DNA of 64,000 nucleotides from Actinoplanes sp. NBRC 103695 (GTDB lineage: Bacteria; Actinomycetota; Actinomycetes; Mycobacteriales; Micromonosporaceae). The DNA lies in NCBI RefSeq assembly GCF_030269485.1, contig NZ_BSTL01000033.1, positions 1-64,000 of the forward strand, in the 5' to 3' direction. Shown piece by piece: positions 8,879-20,216 of this stretch; position 1 is the first letter of the stretch; each line of letters starts with the position of its first letter. The translations under genes and the position numbers were made by a program. The notes beneath the pieces are model-generated. The model was not told the origin of the DNA. It was given only the letters and a program-made list of their open reading frames with translations, and made no database searches.

Positions 8879-8887
8879 CGCCCAGGC

Positions 8888-9361
8888 TCAACCGGGCAGA
8901 TCCATCTTCGTGGCGATGGCGAGCCGGTTCCACACGTTGATCGTGACGATCGCCATCAGCAGGTTGCCCAGCTCGGTCTTGTCGAAGTGGCCGGCGGCCT
9001 CGTCCCACACGTCGTCGGGCACGCCGTGCTCGCCCAGCCTGGTCACCGCGTCGGTCAGGGCGAACGCCGCCCGCTCCTTCGCCGTGAACAGCTGGGCGGC
9101 CTCGCGCCAGGCCGACACCGCGAACAGGCGCCGGGTGGACTCGCCGGCCTTCTGCGCGTCGGCGGCGTGCATGTCGACGCAGAAACCGCAGCCGTTCACC
9201 ACCGAGGCGCGCAGCTTGACCAGCAGGTACAGCTGTGGATCGTTGCTCTGCCGGGCGTAGATCTCCATGCCCATGACGGCCTTGTAGGCGTCGGGCGCGA
9301 CATCGTTCAGGTTCAGTCTGCTCATGTAAGGGGGACGAGACAGCTCCGCAGAACGTGACAT
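8888..9361 (-). CDS. AhpD-like carboxymuconolactone decarboxylase-family protein
   Basis: 157 aa from the ATG at 9361, or 145 aa from the ATG at 9325 (MSRLNLNDVAPDAYKAVMG), which is where family similarity begins. Neither has a Shine-Dalgarno sequence. I prefer 9361 because its ATG overlaps the upstream permease stop (TGATG), which suggests coupling. The active-site motif CGFCVDMH (CxxC plus His) is that of AhpD-type alkylhydroperoxidases, so a thiol-dependent peroxidase role is likely. Last gene of the ABC-exporter operon. The physiological reductant is unknown. Confidence 0.88.
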   Translation of the reverse strand: MSRSAELSRPPYMSRLNLNDVAPDAYKAVMGMEIYARQSNDPQLYLLVKLRASVVNGCGFCVDMHAADAQKAGESTRRLFAVSAWREAAQLFTAKERAAFALTDAVTRLGEHGVPDDVWDEAAGHFDKTELGNLLMAIVTINVWNRLAIATKMDLPG

Positions 9362-10146
9362 CACAGGGTGTCGAGCGACGCGTGCCGACGCGACTCCACC
9401 TCGAAGACCTTCAGGAGCAGAGCCGCCAGAACCGCCCAGGCGGCGCCGACCAGCACCTCGATTCCGAGCGGGCGCAGCGCCTCGGTGAGATCCGCACCCC
9501 CGGCCAGCAGCCGCGCGGCCGCGGCGGCGTGCGTGATCGGCAGCCCCTGCCCGATCGCGGCGAGCCACCCGGGGAGTGCGGACGGGGGCACGTTCACGCC
9601 GGTGAGCAGCAGCATCAGGGCCACCGAGACGTTCGAGATCACCCAGATGTCCCGGAACCGCAGGCCGAGCGCACCCAGGGCGAGCCCGAAGAAGCCGCAG
9701 GACAGCGACCCCACGGTGAGCGCCAGGGCCATCCCGGGCAGGGCGCCCGGCGGGATGCGCAGGCCGAGCAGCAGCGCGCCGCCGGTGAGCGTGAACGCGG
9801 CGATGAGCAGGCCGTTCCCGGCGTACGGGAGGGCGCGCCCGAGGAACACCGCGGTCCGGCTGCGCGGCGACAGCAGCACGTGCCCGAGCGTCCCGAAGCG
9901 CCGCTCGTTGCCGATCGCCATGGTGCCGCCGAACACGCAGGCCAGCGACGACGCCAGCACCGCGTTGCCGACGATGAAGAAGCGGTCGTCGCCGACCTGC
10001 AGCTCACGGCCCAGGTAGGCGAAGAAGAGCAGCTGGAACAGCGGCCCGACGAGCAGCGTGCCGACGAACATGCCGGGCGAGGTCCAGTTGAACAGCGCGC
10101 GGTAGGCGATCACGCCGCCGACGGTCAGGAGCCGGAGCGTCCTCAT
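9361..10146 (-). CDS. ABC-2 type exporter permease (second subunit)
   Basis: 261 aa, six membrane segments predicted by eye (for example GMFVGTLLVGPLFQLLFFAYL and PGMALALTVGSLSCGFFGLALG). It starts at the ATG at 10146, which overlaps the previous gene's stop (ATGA). A longer reading frame to 10386 is only N-terminal arginine-rich noise. With its neighbour at 10143-10913 it should form a heterodimeric ABC-2 channel for the ATPase encoded at 10910. The substrate cannot be told from sequence; related exporters carry antibiotics, polyketides or lipids. Confidence 0.88.
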   Translation of the reverse strand: MRTLRLLTVGGVIAYRALFNWTSPGMFVGTLLVGPLFQLLFFAYLGRELQVGDDRFFIVGNAVLASSLACVFGGTMAIGNERRFGTLGHVLLSPRSRTAVFLGRALPYAGNGLLIAAFTLTGGALLLGLRIPPGALPGMALALTVGSLSCGFFGLALGALGLRFRDIWVISNVSVALMLLLTGVNVPPSALPGWLAAIGQGLPITHAAAAARLLAGGADLTEALRPLGIEVLVGAAWAVLAALLLKVFEVESRRHASLDTL

Positions 10147-10913
10147 GCGAGCGCCAGGGTGGCGGCGGCGCGGGCACGGCGTTCGACGTGGGTCAAGGCG
10201 AAAGCTCCCAGGGCCAGGCAGATCAGCGAGATGCCGGCGCAGATCCCGACCGACGGCCACACCGGACCGCCGGCGGTGGCCTCGCGCAGGGCGCGTGCGG
10301 CCCAGGTGGTCGGCAGGGCGGCGGCGAGGGGGGTGGTCCAGGTGGGCAGGACCGTGATGGGTACCAGGATCCCGGACACCAGCCACACCGGGTACTCGAG
10401 CGTGTTGGCCAGCGCGTTGGCGTTCCGAAGCAGCACGAACGTGGCGGCCAGCAGCAGCCCGAACATGCCCAGCGACAGGATCACCACGGGCGCCGCGGCG
10501 ACGAACGCGGCCGGGTGTACGAAATCGAGCCGGATCCCGTAGAGCAGCCGGCCCCAGAGCAGCGTGGCGAGCAGGGCGTACGTGCCGGTGAGCGCGGTGG
10601 CGAGGGTGATCGGCAGCAGCACCAGGACCGGCCGCCGCGGCGCCAGCATGATCATCTCCAGGGTGCCCTGCCAGCGCTGGCTCTGGATCGCGCCGCCGGA
10701 GCCGAACAGCACCGAGGACCAGACGCCCATCATCCCGGCCCCGACCGCGGCGTCCAGCAGCCGATGTGACTCGCCGCCGGAGCGGAACAGGTACACCGCC
10801 AGGGTAGCCTGCACGATCGGGATGAAGAGGCTGATCGTCAGCTCGAGCCCTGAGCGGCTGAGCTGTTTCACGTGCAGGAGCGTGCCGATCGCGATCATGC
10901 GCAACGTCTTCAA
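10143..10913 (-). CDS. ABC-2 type exporter permease (first subunit)
   Basis: 256 aa, with about six membrane segments. It has the ABC-2 pattern in which a cytoplasmic turn (QSQRWQGTLEMIMLAPRRP) follows the second membrane segment. The TTG at 10913 overlaps the ATPase gene stop (TTGA), which argues for translational coupling. The ATG at 10898 (MIAIGTLLHVKQ) is an alternative start 15 bases downstream. Its neighbour at 9361-10146 has the same fold and an equivalent NERRFGTLGHVLLSPRSR segment, so the two permeases are divergent paralogs working as a pair. Confidence 0.88.
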   Translation of the reverse strand: MKTLRMIAIGTLLHVKQLSRSGLELTISLFIPIVQATLAVYLFRSGGESHRLLDAAVGAGMMGVWSSVLFGSGGAIQSQRWQGTLEMIMLAPRRPVLVLLPITLATALTGTYALLATLLWGRLLYGIRLDFVHPAAFVAAAPVVILSLGMFGLLLAATFVLLRNANALANTLEYPVWLVSGILVPITVLPTWTTPLAAALPTTWAARALREATAGGPVWPSVGICAGISLICLALGAFALTHVERRARAAATLALA

Positions 10914-11881
10914 GAGCCGCTCACAATCGCCACGTACGCGTCTTCCAGGGTGGGTTCCCGGGTGGACACCCGGCCGAGGCGCACGCCCCCGAGCGCATGC
11001 AGCACCTCACCCTGCACGTCCACCCCGGCGTCGGACTGGACGGTGAGGATCTGCAACGCCCCGCGCGCCTCGACCGCGGCCTCCCTCACCCCGGACAGCC
11101 GCTGCAGGCCGGCCACGGTGTCGTCCGGCACCCCGTACGCCTCGATCTCGACGACCCGGCGCCCGTCGGCGTGCGTACGCAGCTCGGCGGGTGTGCCGAG
11201 GGCCTGGATGCGCCCGTCCGCGATCACCGCGATCCGGTCGCAGAGCTCGTCCGCCTCGGCCATGTAGTGCGTGGTCAGCAGCACCGTGGTGCCGGTCGCG
11301 GCCAGGTCGGCGACGGTCCGGCGCAGCTCCCGTGCGGCCACCGGGTCGACGCCGATCGACGGCTCGTCGAGGAACAGCACCTCGGGGGAGTGCAGCAGGC
11401 CGCGGGCGATGTGCAGGCGCTGGCGCATGCCGCGGGAGTAGCCCTCGACCCGCTCCCGCTCGCGTCCGGCCAGTTTGACCAGGTCGAGCAGCTCGGCGAT
11501 GCGCCGTTTCTGGTCGCGCGGCGGCACCCCGTACAGCTCGGCGAAGTAGCGCAGGTTGTCCAGGCCGGACAGCCGGTCGTAGAGGCCGCGGTCGCCGCCG
11601 AACACGTACCCGATCCGCCGGCGCACCTCGCGGGTCTCGCGTTCGACGTCGAAGCCGCAGATCCGTGCCGTGCCCGAGGTCGGGATCAGCAGCGTGTTGA
11701 GCAGTTTGATCGTGGTCGTCTTGCCGGCGCCGTTCGGGCCCAGCAGGCCGAACAGCTCACCGCGCGCCACGGTCAGATCAACACCGCGGACGGCCTCGAT
11801 CTCGGTGGTCCGGCGCCGGATGAAACCCGTGCGACTTCGGTACGTGCGCCGCAGCCGCGCGGCCTCGATGGCATCCCCCAT
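10910..11881 (-). CDS. ABC transporter ATP-binding protein (ABC-2 / DrrA type)
   Basis: 323 aa. Walker A GPNGAGKTTT is at about residues 49-58, the signature is YSRGMRQRLHIARGL, Walker B is VLFLDEPSIGVDP, and the switch His lies in LLTTHYMAEADELCD. The C-terminal ~90 residues form the extension usual in DrrA-like exporters. The insertion GYVFGGDRGLYDRLS after the Q-loop region is typical of this subgroup. It energises the two permeases encoded immediately downstream. It lies 27 bp after the regulator gene on the same strand. A possible -10 (TAGCGT, 11890-11895) lies eight bases before the ATG. Confidence 0.95.
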   Translation of the reverse strand: MGDAIEAARLRRTYRSRTGFIRRRTTEIEAVRGVDLTVARGELFGLLGPNGAGKTTTIKLLNTLLIPTSGTARICGFDVERETREVRRRIGYVFGGDRGLYDRLSGLDNLRYFAELYGVPPRDQKRRIAELLDLVKLAGRERERVEGYSRGMRQRLHIARGLLHSPEVLFLDEPSIGVDPVAARELRRTVADLAATGTTVLLTTHYMAEADELCDRIAVIADGRIQALGTPAELRTHADGRRVVEIEAYGVPDDTVAGLQRLSGVREAAVEARGALQILTVQSDAGVDVQGEVLHALGGVRLGRVSTREPTLEDAYVAIVSGS

Positions 11882-11908
11882 GGCCCGGAACGCTAAAGAG
11901 TTTCACGG

Positions 11909-12916
11909 TCATCCGGAAACGAATTCGGCCGCTCCCGAATCCAGCAGGGTGACGAGCGCGGTGCCGGCCGGTTCGAGCCCGTAGAGCACCCGGCGCCCGG
12001 CCCGCCGGCGGTGGATCACGCCCGCCGCCTGCAACGCGCTGAGGTGTTCCGACACGGTCGACGGGGCCAGGCCCAGTGCGGTGGCCAGCCCGGTCGTGGT
12101 GGCGGGGGTGGTCAGCGCCCGGAGGACGGTGGCGCGGCCGCGGCCGATCAGGATCGCGAGCCGATCCTCCGGAGCCGGCTGCGTGCGGCGCTCAGCGAGG
12201 ACGGCGGCGCCCCGGGACTGGTACGTCACCATGATCACGTCCGAGTCGTCGCTGGAGCACAGCAGCGCGCCGCGGGAGAAGATCAGCGGGACCAGCAGCA
12301 GCCGCTTGTCGAACGCGTCGAAGCTCTGCTCCAGGGGTTTGACCAGGGTGAGGATCGGACGCTCCCAGAGGACCCGGTCATGCAGCTTGGCCAGCAGCGC
12401 GTCCGGCCCGTCGGCGGCCAGCGCCCGGGCCCGGAGCAGCACCTCCTCCTCCAGCGCGGCGCGCATGGCCGGCCAGCAAGGCGCGAGCGCCGCGTCCCAG
12501 TAGGCGGCCAGGCCGTCGGACAGCCGGGTGAGCGCCGCCGCCCGGTCGGTGCGGAACGGCCGCAGGATCTCCGGCTCGCCGTCCGGATAGTGCTTGGCGA
12601 ACTGCGCCTCGATCACCTCGGCCGGTGTCGCGCGGAGGCCGGCGAGTTCCTCGTCGAGCGTCGGCAGGGCGCTCGGCGGGTGCGGGCCGAGGAAGTCGGG
12701 CCACACCGATCCGAGCCGGAAGTACAGGTGCACCGGATCGACGGCCGGGTCGGTGCGCAGGATCTCGCGCGCTCGCGCCGCCCAGTCCTGGTAGGGCCAC
12801 GGCACCTCGCCCGGGTTGCGCTCCAGCAGGAAGAGGCCGCAGAGGAGCTCGCAGAGCGGGCTGATCGCGATCCGGGTGCGAGCCAGCGTCGGCTCGTCGA
12901 TCTCGATGCGGATCAC
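11909..12916 (-). CDS. ArsR-like winged-helix regulator with DUF5937-type N-terminal domain
   Basis: 335 aa from the GTG at 12916 (MIRIEIDEPTLARTRIAIS). The first ~240 residues match the uncharacterised N-terminal domain common in actinobacterial ArsR-like regulators (SPLCELLCGLFLLERNPGEV). The last ~90 hold a winged helix: TTGLATALGLAPSTVSEHLS is the recognition region, followed by AGVIHRRRAGRRVLYGL. The only preceding gene on this strand is absent, so it probably heads the exporter operon and regulates it. It diverges from phoD over a 69-bp region, which it could also control. A longer frame to 13804 is a shadow of phoD. Confidence 0.85.
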   Translation of the reverse strand: MIRIEIDEPTLARTRIAISPLCELLCGLFLLERNPGEVPWPYQDWAARAREILRTDPAVDPVHLYFRLGSVWPDFLGPHPPSALPTLDEELAGLRATPAEVIEAQFAKHYPDGEPEILRPFRTDRAAALTRLSDGLAAYWDAALAPCWPAMRAALEEEVLLRARALAADGPDALLAKLHDRVLWERPILTLVKPLEQSFDAFDKRLLLVPLIFSRGALLCSSDDSDVIMVTYQSRGAAVLAERRTQPAPEDRLAILIGRGRATVLRALTTPATTTGLATALGLAPSTVSEHLSALQAAGVIHRRRAGRRVLYGLEPAGTALVTLLDSGAAEFVSG

Positions 12917-12985
12917 CCGTCCGAGTTTAGGTGCCGTTGGCCTGATCAGGGGACGCTGGTCACATCGGTTCGATAGGCCATCATC

Positions 12986-14542
12986 ATGACCTCGATCAAC
13001 AGACGAACCCTGCTGCGAGCCGGCTTGGCCGCGCCGGCGGCTCTTGCCTTTTTGCCCCAGGGACGGCCGGTGCTTACCCATGGTGTGCAGAGCGGCGACG
13101 CGGCGGCCGAGTCCGCCGTGGTGTGGACCCGCGCCGACCGGCCCGGCCGGATGTGGGTGGAGGTGGCCCGCCGTCCCGACTTCAAAGGCGCCCGGCTGGT
13201 CCGCGGTCCGGTGGTCACGCCGGACACCGACTTCACCGGCAAGGTGCGGCTGCGCGGCCTGCCGGCCGGTCAAGACCTTCATTACCGGGTACGGGTGGAG
13301 AGCCTGGAGCGGCACGGACTGTTCAGCGCATCCGAGCGCGGCCGGTTGACCACCGCGCCGACCGGGCGGCGGGACGTGCGCTTCGTCTGGACCGGCGACG
13401 TCGTCGGTCAGGGCTGGGGCATCGATCCGGCGTACGGCGGCCTCAAGATCTTTGAATCGATGCGGCAGCGGCGCCCCGACTTCCTGCTGCACTCCGGTGA
13501 CACCGTCTACGCCGACGGCCCGCTGGTCGCGAGCGTGACCCTGCCCGACGGCCGGGTCTGGAACAACCTGGTCACCGAGGAGAAGTCCAAGGTCGCCGAG
13601 ACCCTCAAGGAGTACCGCGGCCAGTACGCCTACAACCTGCTGGACGAGAACTACCGGCGTTTCGCCGCGCAGGTGCCGCAGCTGAACCAGTGGGACGACC
13701 ACGAGGTCACCAACAACTGGTATCCGGGGGAGATCCTCGACGACGCCCGGTACACCGAGAAGCGGGTGGACGTGCTCGCGGCGCGGGCGATGCGGGCCTA
13801 CCACGAATGGGTGCCTACGCCGATACCCTTGTCAAGGGGCGGGATCTCCGCGCCGTCCGAAGGACCAGTCGTCGGTAGCGGGCACAGCACCGTCTACCGG
13901 AAGCTGTCGTACGGGCCCCTGCTGGACATCTTCGTGCTCGACATGCGGACGTTCAAGGACGTCAACGACGGCAACACGTACGCCGACCCGGACCGCGGGC
14001 TGCTCGGCCGGGAACAGCGCGAATGGCTGATCAAGGGCCTCAGGCGCAGCAACGCCACCTGGAAGGTGATCGCCAACGACCTGCCGCTGGGCATCGTGGT
14101 GCCCGACGGCGGAGGAGCCCAGGAGGGTGTGGCGCAGGGCGACCCGGGTGCTCCGAAGGGCCGCGAGCTGGAGTTCGCGCAGGTCCTGCAGTCCGCGCAC
14201 CGGGCGGGCGTGACCGGGATCGTCCTGCTCACCGCGGACGTGCACTACACCGCGGCGAACCACTACGACCCGGCCCGGGCGGCGGTCCAGGACTTCACCC
14301 CGTTCTGGGAGTTCGTGTCCGGTCCCGCACACGCCGGGGCGTTCGGGCCGAACGCGATGGACGCCACGTTCGGCCCGCAGGTGGTCTTCAGCAACACCCC
14401 GCCGGCCGCGAACACCTCGCCCGCGCAGGGCTTCCAGCACTTCGGCGAGGTGGAGATCGACGGGCGGACCAAGGCGTTCACGGTCAACCTGCGTGACCGT
14501 GACGGTGTGTCGCTCTGGACCACCACGCTGCAAGCTCGGTAA
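12986..14542 (+). CDS. phoD: PhoD-family alkaline phosphatase / phosphodiesterase, Tat-exported
   Basis: 518 aa. The N-terminus INRRTLLRAGLAAPAALAFL is a Tat signal (twin Arg plus hydrophobic stretch). The PhoD N-terminal domain follows (HGVQSGDAAAESAVVWTRAD). The metal-binding phosphatase core has FVWTGDVVGQGW, DFLLHSGDTVYADG, NQWDDHEVTNNWY and LLTADVHYTAAN. It acts outside the cytoplasm on phosphodiesters or phosphomonoesters and uses Ca/Fe in known PhoD enzymes. Oddity: residues 287-300 (ISAPSEGPVVGSGH) are encoded by a 40-bp dispersed repeat present elsewhere in the window. They fall between WVPTPI and STVYRKLSYG, where I would expect a short loop. Confidence 0.93.
   Translation: MTSINRRTLLRAGLAAPAALAFLPQGRPVLTHGVQSGDAAAESAVVWTRADRPGRMWVEVARRPDFKGARLVRGPVVTPDTDFTGKVRLRGLPAGQDLHYRVRVESLERHGLFSASERGRLTTAPTGRRDVRFVWTGDVVGQGWGIDPAYGGLKIFESMRQRRPDFLLHSGDTVYADGPLVASVTLPDGRVWNNLVTEEKSKVAETLKEYRGQYAYNLLDENYRRFAAQVPQLNQWDDHEVTNNWYPGEILDDARYTEKRVDVLAARAMRAYHEWVPTPIPLSRGGISAPSEGPVVGSGHSTVYRKLSYGPLLDIFVLDMRTFKDVNDGNTYADPDRGLLGREQREWLIKGLRRSNATWKVIANDLPLGIVVPDGGGAQEGVAQGDPGAPKGRELEFAQVLQSAHRAGVTGIVLLTADVHYTAANHYDPARAAVQDFTPFWEFVSGPAHAGAFGPNAMDATFGPQVVFSNTPPAANTSPAQGFQHFGEVEIDGRTKAFTVNLRDRDGVSLWTTTLQAR
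13846..13885 (+). repeat. dispersed 40-bp repeat, copy A (inside phoD)
   Basis: This 40-bp sequence contains the core CGTCCGAAGGACCAG followed by CGTCGGTAGC. It matches copy B (37226-37265, opposite orientation) at 38 of 40 positions and copy C (41239-41278) at 35 of 40. Here it is read in frame within phoD. Confidence 0.85.
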
Positions 14543-14571
14543 TCCGATTCAGGGAATCCCGGGGTGGCCGG

Positions 14572-14776
14572 TATCGTTGAGCCCACGCAGGCGACGAACC
14601 GGCCATCACCGGGGAGCCTCCGGAAGAACGGGCCCTCAGCCCTAGTAGAACCGGGCGGACGACCGACACGCGCACCAGTCGGGGCAATGAGCGGGCGGCG
14701 TGAAAACCGTCAAGCGAGGTGGTACCGCGGGCCTTCACCAGCTCGTCCTCGCAGTCATCGAACTGCGAGGAGAGTC
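14572..14776 (+). promoter_or_regulatory. T-box leader of ileS (translational type)
   Basis: The leader holds a probable Ile specifier ATC at 14605-14607. The universal T-box sequence AGGTGGTACCGCGGG is at 14717-14731. A hairpin at 14746-14771 (TCCTCGCAGT with ACTGCGAGGA) buries the GAGGAG ribosome binding site of ileS. This is the actinobacterial translational design: uncharged tRNA-Ile pairs with the T-box and frees the ribosome binding site. A possible -10, TATCGT, is at 14572-14577. Confidence 0.9.
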
Positions 14777-17911
<3,135 letters not shown>

Positions 17912-17922
17912 CCGCAGGTTGA

Positions 17923-17954
17923 GATCCCGGTCCGGGTTCACCCGGGCCGGGATC
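17923..17954 (+). terminator. ileS terminator hairpin
   Basis: GATCCCGGTCCGGGT and ACCCGGGCCGGGATC form a 15-bp stem with one wobble, starting 11 bases after the ileS stop. No U tract follows. Confidence 0.7.
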
Positions 17955-17981
17955 CGCGGGGACTTTCAGGTGGACGTGGTT

Positions 17982-17987
17982 TAGTCT
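17982..17987 (+). promoter_or_regulatory. -10 box upstream of plsC
   Basis: TAGTCT lies 36 bases before the TTG start of the acyltransferase gene and after the ileS terminator. The -35 is unclear. Confidence 0.4.
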
Positions 17988-18023
17988 TTCCACGCCCCCA
18001 CCACTTCCTCCCGGAGGACCTCG

Positions 18024-18701
18024 TTGCCGCCGCTCTACACATTCGGCAAGCTCACCGTCGGCACGGCGATGATCGTCGGCTGGCGGCCGCGCGTCGAGGG
18101 CTTGGAGAACATCCCGGCGACACGGGGCGCCATCTTCGCCAGCAACCACCTGTCGGTCGCCGATGAGCTGTTCCTCGGCGCGGTCGTGCCCCGGCACCTG
18201 GCGTTCTGGGCGAAAGCGGAGTACTTCAACGGCACCGGCGTCCGCGGGCGGTTCAACCGCTTCATCATGGAGGGCCTCGGCGCCATCAAGGTCGAGCGCG
18301 CCGGTGGGCGCGCGGCGCTGACCGCGTTCGACGCCGCCATCCCCAAACTCAGGGACGGGGACATGGTGGTGGTCTACCCCGAGGGCACCCGCTCGCCGGA
18401 CGGCAGGCTCTACCGCGGGCGCACCGGCGCGGCCCGGCTCGCGGTCGCCGCGGGCGTGCCGATCATCCCGGTCGGCGTCATCGGCACCGAGCGGATCCAG
18501 CCGATCGGCCAGCCGTACCCCAAGCTGGTCGGCTGGGGCAAGGCCACGATCAAGTTCGGCAAGCCGATCGAGACCGATGGCCGGCCGGACGACCGGACTT
18601 CGCTGCGCGAGCTCACCGACGAGGTGATGGCCGAGATCCAGAAGCTGACCGGCCAGGAGTACGTGCCGCGCTACGCCCCCGCCAAGCCGGGCAGCGACTG
18701 A
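18024..18701 (+). CDS. plsC: 1-acyl-sn-glycerol-3-phosphate acyltransferase
   Basis: 225 aa. Makes phosphatidic acid by acylating lysophosphatidic acid at the membrane. The HxxxxD motif appears as NHLSVADE, and the second block as VVYPEGTRSPDG. GVIGTERIQP completes the substrate pocket region. The start is TTG at 18024 with CCGGAGG eight bases upstream; no ATG or GTG fits the conserved N-terminus. Its last codons and stop are part of a 16-bp tandem array (18686-18749). Exact acyl specificity is unknown. Confidence 0.92.
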   Translation: MPPLYTFGKLTVGTAMIVGWRPRVEGLENIPATRGAIFASNHLSVADELFLGAVVPRHLAFWAKAEYFNGTGVRGRFNRFIMEGLGAIKVERAGGRAALTAFDAAIPKLRDGDMVVVYPEGTRSPDGRLYRGRTGAARLAVAAGVPIIPVGVIGTERIQPIGQPYPKLVGWGKATIKFGKPIETDGRPDDRTSLRELTDEVMAEIQKLTGQEYVPRYAPAKPGSD

Positions 18702-18749
18702 GCCCGGCAGCGACTGAGCCCGGCAGCGACTGAGCCCGGCAGCGACTAA
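18686..18749. repeat. 16-bp tandem repeat over the plsC stop codon, four copies
   Basis: The unit GCCCGGCAGCGACTGA is present four times, at 18686, 18702, 18718 and 18734. The first copy encodes the plsC C-terminus PGSD and its TGA. The last reads ACTAA and supplies the minus-strand TAG stop of the photolyase gene. Confidence 0.9.
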
Positions 18750-20206
18750 GGGGCGCGGCTGCCCCGGGCGGCCTCCTGCTCGACCAGCTCGTCCAGGTCC
18801 CGCAACCGGTCCAGGCCGCGCAACGGCTGGCGCATGCGGTGGTTGCCGCGCAGCTTCGGCTCGTTGCGCTGCAGGAAAGCCCAGTAACCCGCGGTGAACG
18901 GGCACGCGTTGTCGCCGACCCGGACCTTGGGGTCGTACCGGCAGCCACCGCAGTAGTCGCTCATCCGGTCGATGTAGGCGCCGCCGCCGGCGTACGGCTT
19001 CGAGCTCATCCGGCCGGCGTCGGCGAACTGGCTCATCCCGATCACGTTCGCGGTCATCACCCACTCGTAGCCGTCGACGAACGCCCGGTGGAACCAGTCG
19101 GCCATGGCGCCCGGCCGCCAGCCGCGCTGCATCGCGTAGTTGCCGAGCACCATCAGCCGCGGGATGTGGTGCACCCAGCCGCGGTCACGGACCCCGGCCA
19201 GCACGTCGGAGAGGCAGGCCGCGTCCACCGCATCGGCGTCCAGTTCGGCGAACCACTTCGGAACGCGGCCGGCGGCGCCGAGCTCGTTGGCCCGGCGGTA
19301 GTCCGGCTCGAAATACCAGTACAGATGCCAGACGAAGTCACGCCAGCCGAGGATCTGCCGGACGAAGCCCTCGACGGAGGCCAGCGGGGCGCTGCCGTCG
19401 CGGTAGGCGTCCTCGGCCCGGTGGATGATCTCCAGCGGGTCGAGCAGGCCCAGGTTCAGCGGCGCGGAGAGCATGCTGTGCGCCATCCACGGGTCGCCGG
19501 CGAGCATCGCGTCCTCGTACCGGCCGAACGTGGGCAGCCGGTGCTCGACGAAGTGCCCCAGCCGGGCCAGCGCCTCGCGCCGGGTCGCCGGGAACAGCCG
19601 CGGGCCGTCGTTGCCGAGGAACGTGATGCCGTCCTCGCGTTCCCAGCGGTCCAGGTCGGCGCGGACCTGCTCGTCGATCTCGTCCTCGACGATCGCGGGC
19701 GGATCGGGCACACCCAGCGCCGGCTGTTTCGGTGGTGACTCCCGGTTGTCGGCGTCCAGGTTCCACCGGCCGCCCGCCGGTTCGGCGCCGTCCATCAGCA
19801 CGTCGTGCCGGCGCCGCGCGTCCCGGTAGAAATCCTCCAGCCGCAGCGACTTCCGGTCGCCCGCCCACGCCGTGAAGTCCTGCGGGCCGGTCACGAAACC
19901 GCGTGGCGGCAGGATCTCCACGCCCAGCTTCTGTACGAGGCCGCGGGCGGCACGCGAGGTGGGGTGACAGACGCTCAGACGTTCGGTCGCGGTGCTTTCC
20001 GCGTACGTCTGGGTCTGCGCGAAGCGCACCTGGTCACCCAGCTCGGCCGCGCGGTGACGCAGCGCCGAGAGCACCAGATGGGCCTTCTGCCGATGGAATC
20101 GGCGCCGCCGGAACACGGCCTTCGACTCGATCAGCAGGACCGGCTGGTCCGGCGCGTCCAGGAAGTGCGGGCCGAGCTGATCGGCGAACAGCCAGCGGCG
20201 GGTCAT
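18746..20206 (-). CDS. iron-sulfur bacterial cryptochrome/photolyase (PhrB-like, (6-4) type)
   Basis: 486 aa from the ATG at 20206 (MTRRWLFADQLGPHFL). Belongs to the deoxyribodipyrimidine photolyase-related (FeS-BCP) family, which repairs (6-4) photoproducts with light. The N-terminal domain carries a bound cofactor and the C-terminal domain FAD (GWRDFVWHLYWYFEP, GYEWVMTANVIGMSQFADAG). Four cysteines at 331, 419, 422 and 435 have the spacing 88/3/13. As I recall, that is the spacing of the [4Fe-4S] cysteines of Agrobacterium PhrB. It is 10 bp downstream of the 20217-21320 gene on the same strand, so probably co-transcribed. Confidence 0.92.
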   Translation of the reverse strand: MTRRWLFADQLGPHFLDAPDQPVLLIESKAVFRRRRFHRQKAHLVLSALRHRAAELGDQVRFAQTQTYAESTATERLSVCHPTSRAARGLVQKLGVEILPPRGFVTGPQDFTAWAGDRKSLRLEDFYRDARRRHDVLMDGAEPAGGRWNLDADNRESPPKQPALGVPDPPAIVEDEIDEQVRADLDRWEREDGITFLGNDGPRLFPATRREALARLGHFVEHRLPTFGRYEDAMLAGDPWMAHSMLSAPLNLGLLDPLEIIHRAEDAYRDGSAPLASVEGFVRQILGWRDFVWHLYWYFEPDYRRANELGAAGRVPKWFAELDADAVDAACLSDVLAGVRDRGWVHHIPRLMVLGNYAMQRGWRPGAMADWFHRAFVDGYEWVMTANVIGMSQFADAGRMSSKPYAGGGAYIDRMSDYCGGCRYDPKVRVGDNACPFTAGYWAFLQRNEPKLRGNHRMRQPLRGLDRLRDLDELVEQEAARGSRAP

Positions 20207-20216
20207 GCGCCTTTTT

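Noticed and set aside
14564..14776. N-terminal extension of ileS by 71 codons
   Set aside because: The stretch is the T-box leader, with specifier, T-box sequence and ribosome binding site hairpin; synthetase homology starts at 14777.
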